Origin: Microcystis aeruginosa Ma_MB_S_20031200_S102
GTDB taxonomy: Bacteria; Cyanobacteriota; Cyanobacteriia; Cyanobacteriales; Microcystaceae
Assembly (NCBI GenBank): GCA_007095845.1
Contig: SFBI01000076.1
Span: 1-35,371 of the forward strand
Direction: 5' to 3'
DNA: 35,371 nucleotides
Below are positions 25,732-33,240 of the stretch, one piece after another (positions within the stretch are counted from its first letter, which is position 1; the number at the start of each line of letters is the position of its first letter). The notes under the pieces were generated by a model. That model searched no databases. It saw only the letters and a list, made by a program, of their open reading frames with translations, and was not told the DNA's origin. The translations under genes were made by a program, and so were the position numbers.

Positions 25732-25909
25732 TTAGGGAACTTCTCGCCCTCTTTCCCTGTCTAAGTCTAAGGCAGTAGCGAGGGTAATATAATCTAATTG
25801 TGCTGGTAATTTTCCCCGTTGTTGACCTTCTTCTCTACCTTTTTTTATTGCTTCTTGATAGAGTTTAGTTTGTTTGAGATAGCTAAGACTAAACACGCCT
25901 TCTATGCCA
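25732..25909 (-). pseudogene. C-terminal fragment of a protein truncated by a mobile-element end
   Basis: The frame reads SLSYLKQTKLYQEAIKKGRE, continues EEGQQRGKLP, and ends REVP at 25732. The KKGREEGQQRGK stretch is typical of C-terminal tails of cyanobacterial DUF2887/Rpn-type putative nucleases. Reading upstream, the coding sequence runs into a family A element end at about 25910-25939 and has no ATG start. It is therefore most likely a remnant. The family assignment is tentative. Confidence 0.5.
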
Positions 25910-25939
25910 ACAAGGTTTTTAGATTTATTCAGCAAGCCC
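25909..25939. repeat. Solo end of a family A MITE-like element
   Basis: AACAAGGTTTTTAGATTTAT followed by TCAGCAAGCCC matches the right end of the element at 18747-18959 almost exactly. No partner end is found within 300 nt on either side. It marks the break point of the truncated gene at 25732-25909. Confidence 0.6.
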
Positions 25940-25992
25940 TATATAATTCTAAGTAGAGAGACCGATAAAAAGCGCTAAAGGGATTGTAACCG

Positions 25993-26259
25993 ATGACGGA
26001 TGAAAGATTAGAACGGATCGAGAGCATACTACAGGCTACCGTTGTCCTCACGCAACAGAATCGAGAAGATATAGCACAACTAACCCGTGAAGTTAGGACA
26101 ATAGCAGGGAGTCTTGAACGAACCAACGAGCGCTTAAATCAATTTATCACTCAAGCTGAGAGCGATCGACAGTTTTTCCGCAACGAAGTCACCGGCATCC
26201 GTACAGAAGTTAAGCGAATCGTAGAGCATCTTTTCGGACAATCCCCAGATCAGGAGTAA
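25993..26259 (+). CDS. Small coiled-coil hypothetical protein
   Basis: 88 residues, almost wholly alpha-helical with heptad spacing of hydrophobics (IESILQATVVLTQQNREDIA, LTREVRTIAGSLERTNERLN). It starts MTDERLERIE. I recall similar short coiled-coil proteins from cyanobacteria, with no known function. Its position between the two pst loci next to element debris gives no hint of its role. Confidence 0.6.
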   Translation: MTDERLERIESILQATVVLTQQNREDIAQLTREVRTIAGSLERTNERLNQFITQAESDRQFFRNEVTGIRTEVKRIVEHLFGQSPDQE

Positions 26260-26418
26260 AGATCAGCCAACGGGTATATATTAGCCAAATCACCAGCCAA
26301 AAGCTTGATCAACCCTAATTAATTCTCTGCACAACGCTGATCAATGTGTCTTCTCAAGAAAAGGGAAGCAAACCCAAGAATTTTAGCTTTATTCCCGCAG
26401 CACAAATAAAAGTTGATA

Positions 26419-26437
26419 GGGTGAGTCAATCTCACCC
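26419..26437 (-). terminator. Terminator after the second sphX gene
   Basis: GGGTGAG-TCAAT-CTCACCC forms a 7-bp GC-rich hairpin 12 nt past the sphX stop. Read on the minus strand it is followed by a T-rich tract, as in an intrinsic terminator. The rest of 26260-26449 shows nothing I can name. Confidence 0.6.
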
Positions 26438-26449
26438 CATTTTAACCGT

Positions 26450-27466
26450 CTAAAACTTGGCTTTCTGGCGTAGTAATTCGGCTAAAGTCACATCGAATTT
26501 TGAGTGTCCCCCGAAAACTGTTCCCGCTTCCCCGTTAAAGAAAGTGACCTTGGCTAAATGATAATGCTCACCGCTCAGGGGAATATAACCGACCTCTTGA
26601 ACGATGTTTTGAGCTTGGCTGAGATAATACTCGACAAAACGCTGTAAATCCTTATTAGACTGGGCTTTTTGGGCGTTAACGTAGATAAATAAAGGACGGG
26701 CTAAGGGTTGATAGGTGGATTGTAACACCGTTTCCCGGGAGGGCAAAACAGCCCCTTTACCGCTGTCTATTGCTAAAGCTTTTAAATTCGCCGCTTGTTT
26801 TTCGTAGTAAGCTAGGCCAAAATATCCCAGAGCGTTGGCATCTTGACTAACTCCTTGAATTAAAGTGTCGTCATCTTCACTAGCAACGTAATCGCTACGG
26901 CTAACATCTTCTTTTCCTACTACCGCTTCTGTAAAATAATCGAAAGTTCCCGAATCTTTGCCCGCACCAAAGAGATTAAGAGGTTTATCTGGCAATCCTG
27001 ATCGCACCTGACTCCACTTGCTGATTTTACCCTGGGCCGCAGGTTCCCAGATTTTTTTCAATTCCTCTAGAGTGATACTATCAATCCAAGTATTTTTTTT
27101 ATTGACTGCGATGGTGAGTGCATCAAAGGCGATCGGCAATTCGATAAATCTAATGTTATTCCGATTACAGGCTTCGATCTCATCGGTGCGAATCGGTCGT
27201 GAAGCATTGCTAATATCGGTTTTTCCAGCGCAAAACTGCCTAAAACCGCCAGTAGTACCCGAAAAGTTGACGCTTATATCCGCAGACGGCTGTTTTTGTT
27301 TTTTGTATTCATCGGCGACAGCTTTGGTGATTGGGTAAACGGTGCTAGACCCATCAATAATAATTGATTTATTTAATTGGAAGTCAACGGGAGTGCAAGC
27401 GGCTAGAACACCAGCACTAACAAAAACAAGAGCTTTTTTGAGCAATTTATCGAGATTGATCAGCAT
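26450..27466 (-). CDS. sphX: SphX-type phosphate-binding lipoprotein (second locus)
   Basis: Second SphX-type binding protein, 338 residues, colinear with the protein at 18959-19993 and sharing most motifs: IDGSSTVYPIT, FSGTTGGFRQFCAGKTDISN, GAGKDSGTFDYF and RPLFIYVNAQKAQ. The signal peptide ends in a standard lipobox LAAC (Cys24). It has an ATG start at 27466. It is divergent from the second pstS, repeating the arrangement of the first locus. The two copies are similar but well diverged by eye, so the duplication is not recent. Confidence 0.9.
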   Translation of the reverse strand: MLINLDKLLKKALVFVSAGVLAACTPVDFQLNKSIIIDGSSTVYPITKAVADEYKKQKQPSADISVNFSGTTGGFRQFCAGKTDISNASRPIRTDEIEACNRNNIRFIELPIAFDALTIAVNKKNTWIDSITLEELKKIWEPAAQGKISKWSQVRSGLPDKPLNLFGAGKDSGTFDYFTEAVVGKEDVSRSDYVASEDDDTLIQGVSQDANALGYFGLAYYEKQAANLKALAIDSGKGAVLPSRETVLQSTYQPLARPLFIYVNAQKAQSNKDLQRFVEYYLSQAQNIVQEVGYIPLSGEHYHLAKVTFFNGEAGTVFGGHSKFDVTLAELLRQKAKF

Positions 27467-27613
27467 TTATCCATCCCCTTGCTTTTCTGGGAGTCAGAAA
27501 AATCTATCTCCATCATTTCAAAAAAAATTGATTTGACACGAAAATTCCCCCAAAAAGATAACAAACTTAACAGGATAGAAAAACTGGGGGTACTGCTCTG
27601 TTTGCCTTGACAC

Positions 27614-27639
27614 GCCCAGATAAAAAGCTTTGTCTGGGC
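27614..27639. repeat. Palindrome in the second sphX/pstS intergenic region
   Basis: GCCCAGA and TCTGGGC enclose a near-symmetrical TAAAAAGCTTTG. It lies midway between the divergent genes and may be a stem-loop of the sphX leader or a protein-binding site. The rest of 27467-27757 contains AT-rich sequence without a gene. Confidence 0.45.
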
Positions 27640-27757
27640 AATTTCTCCCCAACAGATGGTTTAAATTAAGATTTCATCCTCGAATAGATGCAATGGATTT
27701 TTGTCTTGATCGGTCTAACTAAATTGTTGCCAAAAGCTGTGAATTTTTTAAATTAAA

Positions 27758-27787
27758 ATTAACCTAAGTTTTACCAAATCTTAACCA
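27758..27787 (+). promoter_or_regulatory. Pho box (three direct repeats) upstream of the second pstS
   Basis: ATTAACCT (27758), TTTTACCA (27769) and CTTAACCA (27780) are spaced by exactly 11 nt and closely fit the SphR consensus CTTAACCT. The site ends 109 nt before the ATG at 27897. With the box at 20241-20270 it predicts that both loci respond to phosphate starvation. Confidence 0.82.
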
Positions 27788-27896
27788 AAAAAATCTAAAG
27801 TATTTCTAGATTTAAAAGTAATATTTGTGCCGTAAACTATATCTTGAAGAAAGTTCAACTTTCTCAATTGTGCAGGATTCTTCAACCAGAAAACTT

Positions 27897-28910
27897 ATGA
27901 TATTCTCAACTGCTACCCTAACTCGTGTGTGTGCTGTCTCCTTCGCCACGGCAGCGGCCCTAGCAGGGACGATGGGAGAAGCCTTCGCCCAAACCCTGAA
28001 CGGTGCAGGAGCATCCTTTCCCGCGCCCCTATACCAGCGTTATTTTGCCGACTATAAAAACGCCACTGGTGTCACCGTTAACTATAATTCCGTCGGTAGC
28101 GGCGCTGGTATCCGGCAATTTATCGCTGGAACCGTCGATTTTGGGGCTTCCGATGCCGCTCCTTCTTCCTCGGAAAAAAGCCAGATGAAAAACGGTTTAC
28201 TGCTGGTTCCCACCGCCGGAGGAGCCGTCGCCGTAGTTTATAATCTGCCCGGAGTAAATAACCTGCAAATTTCTCGAGCTAACCTGGGTAAAATCTTCAG
28301 TGGTGAGATCACCAACTGGAAACAAGTGGATCCGAAACTGCCCGACCGACCCATTAAAGTGGTGGTTAGGGCTGATGGTAGCGGTACTACCGAGATTTTT
28401 ACCTCTCACCTAAGTGCTATTAGTCCTTCTTTCAAAAGTAAAGTGGGAACCAGCAAAGAACCTAACTGGGGTTTTACCGTTCTCAAAGGACCGAAAAATG
28501 ATGGTGTGGCAGCCCTAGTTAAACAAACAGAAGGCTCGATCGGTTACGTTCAAGATACCTTTGCCCGCAAAAATGAAGGGGCAACCATGAGAACTGCCAA
28601 AGTTCAAAATAAAGCCGGTCAATTTGTCGAACCGAGTCTCGCTCAAGCTAACAAAGCTATGGAAGGGATCAAGTTCAACGCCGATTTTACCGCCAATATG
28701 GACGATCCTAGCAGTGGTTATCCGATCGTCGGGATTACTTGGTTATTAGTACCGAAAGACTACGCTGATAACAAAAAAGCAGCGGAAATTAAAAGACTGT
28801 TGACTTGGATTCTCACCACCGGTCAAGGTATTAACAATCAATTGGAATTTACCCGGATTCCTCAATCGGTGACTCAAAAAGTTTTAGCCGAAGTTAACAA
28901 AATTAAATAA
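27897..28910 (+). CDS. pstS: Phosphate-binding protein PstS (second locus)
   Basis: 337 residues from ATG 27897; the frame is open to 27825, but the extension precedes a well-formed signal peptide and is unlikely. The signal ends AFA-Q with no Cys, so this PstS is predicted to be a soluble periplasmic protein cleaved by signal peptidase I, unlike the lipoprotein PstS of the first locus. Ligand motifs are LNGAGASFPAPLYQ, SVGSGAG, DFGASDAAPS and RADGSGTTEIF. A Pho box lies upstream. Its stop codon TAA is part of the 6-bp duplication flanking the MITE-like element that follows at 28914. Confidence 0.93.
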   Translation: MIFSTATLTRVCAVSFATAAALAGTMGEAFAQTLNGAGASFPAPLYQRYFADYKNATGVTVNYNSVGSGAGIRQFIAGTVDFGASDAAPSSSEKSQMKNGLLLVPTAGGAVAVVYNLPGVNNLQISRANLGKIFSGEITNWKQVDPKLPDRPIKVVVRADGSGTTEIFTSHLSAISPSFKSKVGTSKEPNWGFTVLKGPKNDGVAALVKQTEGSIGYVQDTFARKNEGATMRTAKVQNKAGQFVEPSLAQANKAMEGIKFNADFTANMDDPSSGYPIVGITWLLVPKDYADNKKAAEIKRLLTWILTTGQGINNQLEFTRIPQSVTQKVLAEVNKIK

Positions 28911-28913
28911 ATA

Positions 28914-29123
28914 GGGTTTGCTGAATAAATGTGAAATGTAGGTAAGGTAAGGGTTTTGTGGCTTTTCTCGCGAAACAGGTGCAAATTTTGAGAGAATCGT
29001 CGTTGAAAACCTTGCGTCTTCATCGGCCCGCGTCCTGTAGGGGCGAAGCATTCGGGCAATAACCTATCGGTGAAACCGGAGATTTTCTAACCGAATGCTT
29101 CGCCCGTACTTTTTCAGCAAACC
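28914..29123 (+). mobile_element. MITE-like element, family A, copy 3 (210 bp)
   Basis: Best-preserved copy: ends GGGTTTGCTGAATAA and TTTTTCAGCAAACC, flanked by perfect 6-bp direct repeats TAAATA (28908-28913 and 29124-29129). A strong internal hairpin joins GGGCGAAGCATTCGG with CCGAATGCTTCGCCC. It is in opposite orientation to the 2503-2717 copy and has no coding capacity. It separates pstS from pstC in the second locus. Confidence 0.82.
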
Positions 29124-29130
29124 TAAATAC

Positions 29131-29213
29131 TTTTGTATTAGTTTGGGCTTGATTGTCACCGCTTTCCAGTAAGATGGAAAAAGTTACCGGTTAAGTCCAT
29201 AACTAATACAAAA
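29131..29213. repeat. 83-bp palindromic element upstream of the second pstC
   Basis: TTTTGTATTAGTT (29131-29143) and its exact complement (29201-29213) enclose a nested TTTCCA/TGGAAA hairpin (29163-29180). It begins 1 nt after the target duplication of the adjacent MITE-like element. It may be another small mobile element or a structured leader of pstC. Confidence 0.5.
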
Positions 29214-29228
29214 TTATTTCTTTTCTGT

Positions 29229-29249
29229 GGGCTGAACATTGTTCAGCCC
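29229..29249. repeat. REP-like hairpin before the second pstC
   Basis: GGGCTGAAC-ATT-GTTCAGCCC is a 9-bp perfect stem 50 nt before the pstC ATG. Similar GTAGGGGCTGAAC palindromes are widespread in cyanobacterial intergenic DNA. There is no T run, so termination is doubtful. Confidence 0.5.
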
Positions 29250-29298
29250 CTACAGTTGTATTTGAAATAACTGATAACTGGTAATTTCGCTCTACCTT

Positions 29299-30273
29299 AT
29301 GGCTAATTTTTCTAAACCTGTTGAGTCTTTTGATCTTTCAGCAGCTAATCTTAACGAAAACCCCGGCAGTGCCGGTTTATTTGATCGCATTTTTACAGTT
29401 TTAGTCTGGATTTGTGCCGCCTCTGGTTTAATTTTTCTGCTCTGGATGGCCTGGATTGTTTTTCAGGATGCGCGACCGGCGATCAATGAATTCGGACTGG
29501 GATTTCTCTGGGGAACCACTTGGGATGTGAACGTCCTCAAATTTGGTGGTTTACCCTTTATTTTCGGCTCCGTTGTTTCCTCGATTCTAGCTCTTTTATT
29601 AGCCATTCCCCTCAGTGTCGCCGTTGCTTTAACCACTAGCGAGAATTATTTGCCGGCCAGTATCCGTTATCCCATCGGTTTTTTAGTGGAATTAATTGCT
29701 TCGATTCCCAGTGTAATTATCGGTTTATGGGGGATTTTCACGCTAATTCCCGTGCTTAAACCCCTGCAAGAATGGTTATTTCAAAATCTTGCTTGGTTCC
29801 CTTTATTTAGTACCCAACCCCTGGGACCGAGTATGCTGATCGCCGGTGTAATCCTGGCGATCATGATTGTGCCGACCATTTCCGCTATCAGTCGCGATGT
29901 CTTGCTTACCGTTCCCTCGGAATTACGCAGCGCCTCCATGGCCCTAGGTGCGACTCGTTGGGAAACCATCTGGCGCGTGTTGTTGCCTGCCGCCAGTTCT
30001 GGCATTATCGGGGCGATTATCCTCGGTTTAGGGCGTGCTTTAGGGGAAACCATGGCGGTGGCCATGGTAATCGGCAACTCCTCGATTATTAGTCCCTCCC
30101 TCTTGGCCCCCGGTTATACTATTCCTGCTGTACTAGCTAATACCTTCCCAGAAGCTTTTGAAAAAGTCCACATCGGAGCTTTGATGTATCTAGCTTTGAT
30201 TCTCTTTGTTATTACCTTAGTCGTCAATAGTGTAGCGGCTTTATTAGTACAGTTTATCAACCGTAATCGTTAA
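29299..30273 (+). CDS. pstC: Phosphate ABC transporter permease PstC (second locus)
   Basis: 324-residue membrane subunit with about six helices and a PstC coupling loop, ASMALGATRWETIWRVLLPA, followed by GRALGETMAVAMVIGNS. It is homologous to the PstC at 21541-22500. It is 388 nt from its pstS because of the inserted elements, but only 4 nt from pstA. Confidence 0.94.
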   Translation: MANFSKPVESFDLSAANLNENPGSAGLFDRIFTVLVWICAASGLIFLLWMAWIVFQDARPAINEFGLGFLWGTTWDVNVLKFGGLPFIFGSVVSSILALLLAIPLSVAVALTTSENYLPASIRYPIGFLVELIASIPSVIIGLWGIFTLIPVLKPLQEWLFQNLAWFPLFSTQPLGPSMLIAGVILAIMIVPTISAISRDVLLTVPSELRSASMALGATRWETIWRVLLPAASSGIIGAIILGLGRALGETMAVAMVIGNSSIISPSLLAPGYTIPAVLANTFPEAFEKVHIGALMYLALILFVITLVVNSVAALLVQFINRNR

Positions 30274-30277
30274 TTTT

Positions 30278-31162
30278 ATGACTCAAGGAGCTTTTCCCGA
30301 AGAAGATTTACAGCAACCCCTGTCACCGTGGCGACATTTTTTTACCAACGGTCTCACGGGTTTAGCGATCGCTCTTAGTGCCATCGCTATTCTGCCTTTA
30401 TTCGCTATCCTCTTTCAAATTGTCAAAGAAGGTTTACCTGGATTCAATTGGCAAGTTTTCACCTCTTTACCCGCCCCAGTTGGCTCCGATCCTAGTGTTC
30501 CCAATGGTTTTGCCAATGCGATCGTGGGGACTTTAACCATGGTCGGTTTAGCATCCCTCGGCAGCATACCTCTGGGGATTCTCACCGGGGTTTTTCTCTC
30601 GGAATTCGCTCGGGGTTCCAAAATTGGCGGTATTCTGCGCTTTGCGATCGTGGTCTTGAGTAGTACCCCTTCCGTTATCGTCGGGGTGTTTTCCTTCGGG
30701 GTTTTGGTGTTAACTACCAAACAATTTTCCGCCGTAGCGGGGGCCTTTGCTTTGGGGGTGATTATGTTGCCCATCGTCGCTTTAACCACCGAAGAGGCAC
30801 TAAAATTAATACCCATGTCCTACCGTCTCGGTTCCTCCGCTTTGGGGGGTTCCCGTTTCGATACGGTATTTCGGATTGTCCTGCCAGCAGCGATCGCACC
30901 AATTATGACCGGGATATTATTAGCAGTAGCCCGGGCTGCCGGAGAAACTGCCCCCTTAATGTTTACGGCTTTATTTAGTCAATTTTGGCAAGAAAGTCTT
31001 TGGTCGCCCACACCAGCTTTAACGGTGTTGATTTATAACTACGCTAGTTCCCCCTTTCCTGAACAAAATTCCCTGGCCTGGACAGCTTCTTTAGTGCTGA
31101 TTATCTTAGTTTTAATTACTAGCCTTCTCTCCCGTTTTGTTACTCGTAAACGCTCAAATTAA
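30278..31162 (+). CDS. pstA: Phosphate ABC transporter permease PstA (second locus)
   Basis: 294-residue partner of PstC, with about six hydrophobic helices, the coupling loop near [19 protein letters not shown] and the [16 protein letters not shown] stretch conserved in PstA. A start 4 nt after the pstC stop with an AAT-rich leader suggests translational coupling. 8 nt follow before pstB. Confidence 0.94.
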   Translation: MTQGAFPEEDLQQPLSPWRHFFTNGLTGLAIALSAIAILPLFAILFQIVKEGLPGFNWQVFTSLPAPVGSDPSVPNGFANAIVGTLTMVGLASLGSIPLGILTGVFLSEFARGSKIGGILRFAIVVLSSTPSVIVGVFSFGVLVLTTKQFSAVAGAFALGVIMLPIVALTTEEALKLIPMSYRLGSSALGGSRFDTVFRIVLPAAIAPIMTGILLAVARAAGETAPLMFTALFSQFWQESLWSPTPALTVLIYNYASSPFPEQNSLAWTASLVLIILVLITSLLSRFVTRKRSN

Positions 31163-31170
31163 GCATTCTT

Positions 31171-31983
31171 ATGATGATCGATTCCTCTACCATGAACACC
31201 CCTACTTCTCTAGCTAATTCGGCGATCGAAGTCGAAAATCTCAGCTTTTTCTACGGTAGCAAAAAAGCTCTGGAAGGTGTTTCTTTAGAAATACCGCAAA
31301 GGCAAGTAACCGCCATGATCGGCCCCTCTGGTTGTGGTAAATCCACTCTCTTAAAAGCTCTCAATCGCATCGGGGAGTTAGAAGGAGAGGTGACAGTTAA
31401 GGGCAAAGTTAGGTTTTTTGGCCAAGATATCTACGCCCCCAAAGTTAACCTTCATACCCTACGGCGACAGGTGGGTATGGTGTTTCAGCGTCCTAACCCT
31501 TTTCCCGCTAGTATTTATGATAATATTGCCTACGGTATTAGAATTTATCGTTCCGCTAGTCGCAGTGAATTAGATGGGATTGTGGAATCAGCTTTAAAAG
31601 GGGCTGCTCTTTGGAATGAAGTTAAAGATCTGTTGAATAAATCCGCTTTAGGATTATCGGGAGGACAACAACAAAGATTGTGTATTGCTCGCGCTTTGGC
31701 AGTAAAACCAAAAGTATTATTAATGGATGAACCTTGTTCTGCTTTAGACCCGCTTTCTACTCTCAAAGTCGAGGAATTAATCCATGAATTGAAGGAACAA
31801 TACACGATCGTCATTGTCACCCATAATATGCAACAGGCCTCTAGAGTATCCGATCGCACGGCCTTTTTTAATGCCGATGAAACCCGCGTCGGTCGTTTGG
31901 TGGAATTTGACACCACCCAGAAAATTTTCACCGATGCAGTTAATCAACAAACTCGCGATTATGTAGCCGGTAGATTCGGTTAA
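31171..31983 (+). CDS. pstB: Phosphate import ATPase PstB (second locus)
   Basis: 270-residue ATPase with Walker A GPSGCGKS (51-58), Q-loop [10 protein letters not shown], signature LSGGQQQR, Walker [13 protein letters not shown] and VTHNMQQ. Its N-terminus (about 15 extra polar residues) and the [12 protein letters not shown] insert set it apart from the two PstB proteins of the first locus. The ATG at 31174 or 31189 could also serve as start. Heptamer repeats follow 18 nt after its stop. Confidence 0.95.
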   Translation: MMIDSSTMNTPTSLANSAIEVENLSFFYGSKKALEGVSLEIPQRQVTAMIGPSGCGKSTLLKALNRIGELEGEVTVKGKVRFFGQDIYAPKVNLHTLRRQVGMVFQRPNPFPASIYDNIAYGIRIYRSASRSELDGIVESALKGAALWNEVKDLLNKSALGLSGGQQQRLCIARALAVKPKVLLMDEPCSALDPLSTLKVEELIHELKEQYTIVIVTHNMQQASRVSDRTAFFNADETRVGRLVEFDTTQKIFTDAVNQQTRDYVAGRFG

Positions 31984-32000
31984 TTTCTCTGGTTAGGAGA

Positions 32001-32217
32001 CAGTTATCAGTTATCAGTTATCAGTTATCAGTTATCAGTTATCAGTTATCAGTTATCAGTAGTCAGGAGATTATTTTTATTTATTCTCCCCATTTCCCCA
32101 TTTCCCCATTTCCCCATTTCCCCATTTCCCTACACCCCACACCCCACCCCTGCTCCCCAATTCATAATTCATAATTCATAATTCCCCCACTCCCCACTCC
32201 CCACTCCCCACTCCCAT
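32001..32217 (+). repeat. Mixed heptamer/octamer repeat block after the second pst locus
   Basis: TTATCAG units (32001-32058), CCCCATTT octamers (about 32088-32128), CACCCCA and CATAATT heptamers, and CCCCACT units (32187-32215). Nothing else is visible between pstB and map. Confidence 0.9.
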
Positions 32218-32302
32218 AACCCAATCCCCGAAACCATAACGCTGCCCGATTTTGCTAGGATAAGAAATGTAACAAGAATCTTTCTTAACAGTCGGATAAT
32301 TC

Positions 32303-33067
32303 ATGGGCAACGATACCATCACCTTACTCTCCTCCCGGGAAATTGAAAAAATGCGTCGAGCCGGACGATTGGCAGCTAAACTCTTAGACCATCTCGCAGA
32401 TATGGTTAAACCGGGGGTAAGTACCCTAGAAATCAATGACGAGGCAGAACGTTGGACTCGCGCCCATGGAGCCAAAAGTGCGCCCCTAGGATACCATGGC
32501 TTTCCTAAGTCCATCTGTACTAGCATTAACGAGGTTATCTGTCACGGCATCCCCAGTGCCGATCAAATTCTCAAAGATGGGGATATTATTAACATCGATG
32601 TCACCCCGATTTTAGAAGGTTATCACGGCGATACTTCGCAGACTTTCTTTGTCGGTACTCCCTCCCCCCTGGCCAAAAAGTTAGTAGAAGTGACTAGAGA
32701 ATGTCTGCAAAGAGGCATAGATGCAGTGCAGCCGGGGGGTAAAATCGGCGATATCGGCGCCGCTATCCAAGAATACGCCGAAGGACAAGGATTTTCAGTG
32801 GTTAGAAATTTTGTCGGTCATGGTATCAGTAATGTTTTTCACACCGGTCCGCAGGTTCCCCACTACGGCATTCGCGGCAAAGGCAAAACAATTCGCCCCG
32901 GCATGGTATTTACTATTGAACCAATGATTAATGAGGGAACTTGGCAACATATTCTCTTAAAAGACGGTTGGACTGCTATTACTAAAGATGGTAAACTTTC
33001 AGCCCAATTTGAACACACCATCGCCGTAACTGAAACCGGTGTCGAAATTCTCACTGTACCCGATTAA
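32303..33067 (+). CDS. map: Methionine aminopeptidase, type I
   Basis: Removes the N-terminal Met from nascent proteins; cytoplasmic dinuclear metalloenzyme. 254 residues. The metal ligands are recognisable: Asp in NIDVTPILEGYHGDTS (two Asp), His in FVGHGISNVFH, Glu in FTIEPMIN and Glu in AQFEHTIAVT. There is no N-terminal zinc-finger extension. The expected YHGFPKSICTSINEVICHG stretch is intact. Confidence 0.95.
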   Translation: MGNDTITLLSSREIEKMRRAGRLAAKLLDHLADMVKPGVSTLEINDEAERWTRAHGAKSAPLGYHGFPKSICTSINEVICHGIPSADQILKDGDIINIDVTPILEGYHGDTSQTFFVGTPSPLAKKLVEVTRECLQRGIDAVQPGGKIGDIGAAIQEYAEGQGFSVVRNFVGHGISNVFHTGPQVPHYGIRGKGKTIRPGMVFTIEPMINEGTWQHILLKDGWTAITKDGKLSAQFEHTIAVTETGVEILTVPD

Positions 33068-33139
33068 ATTTAGGGAACAGGGGATAGGAAATGGGAGAAT
33101 GGGGAAATAGGGAAGTTTCAACTAATACCCCAAAACCCT

Positions 33140-33235
33140 ATCTCCCCACCTCATAATTCCCAATTCATAATTCATAATTCCCAATTCATAATTCATAATT
33201 CATAATTCATAATTCATAATTCCCACTGATAACTG
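33140..33235 (+). repeat. CATAATT heptamer repeats upstream of the aldo/keto reductase
   Basis: Clusters of CATAATT and CCCAATT units, ending with an ACTGATAACTGA unit 5 nt before the ATG at 33241. No Shine-Dalgarno motif remains in the leader. Confidence 0.88.
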
Positions 33236-33240
33236 AATAT

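Noticed and set aside
25490-26449. phoU or a sphS/sphR regulator between the two pst loci
   Set aside because: Only a tiny membrane ORF, a truncated gene fragment and a short coiled-coil protein are present; none resembles PhoU or a two-component regulator.
27825-27896. N-terminal extension of the second PstS to 27825
   Set aside because: It would put 24 polar residues ahead of a complete signal peptide, which begins at ATG 27897.
30415-30816. 133-codon minus-strand frame inside the second pstA
   Set aside because: Lies wholly antisense to a well conserved transporter gene, with artefactual composition.
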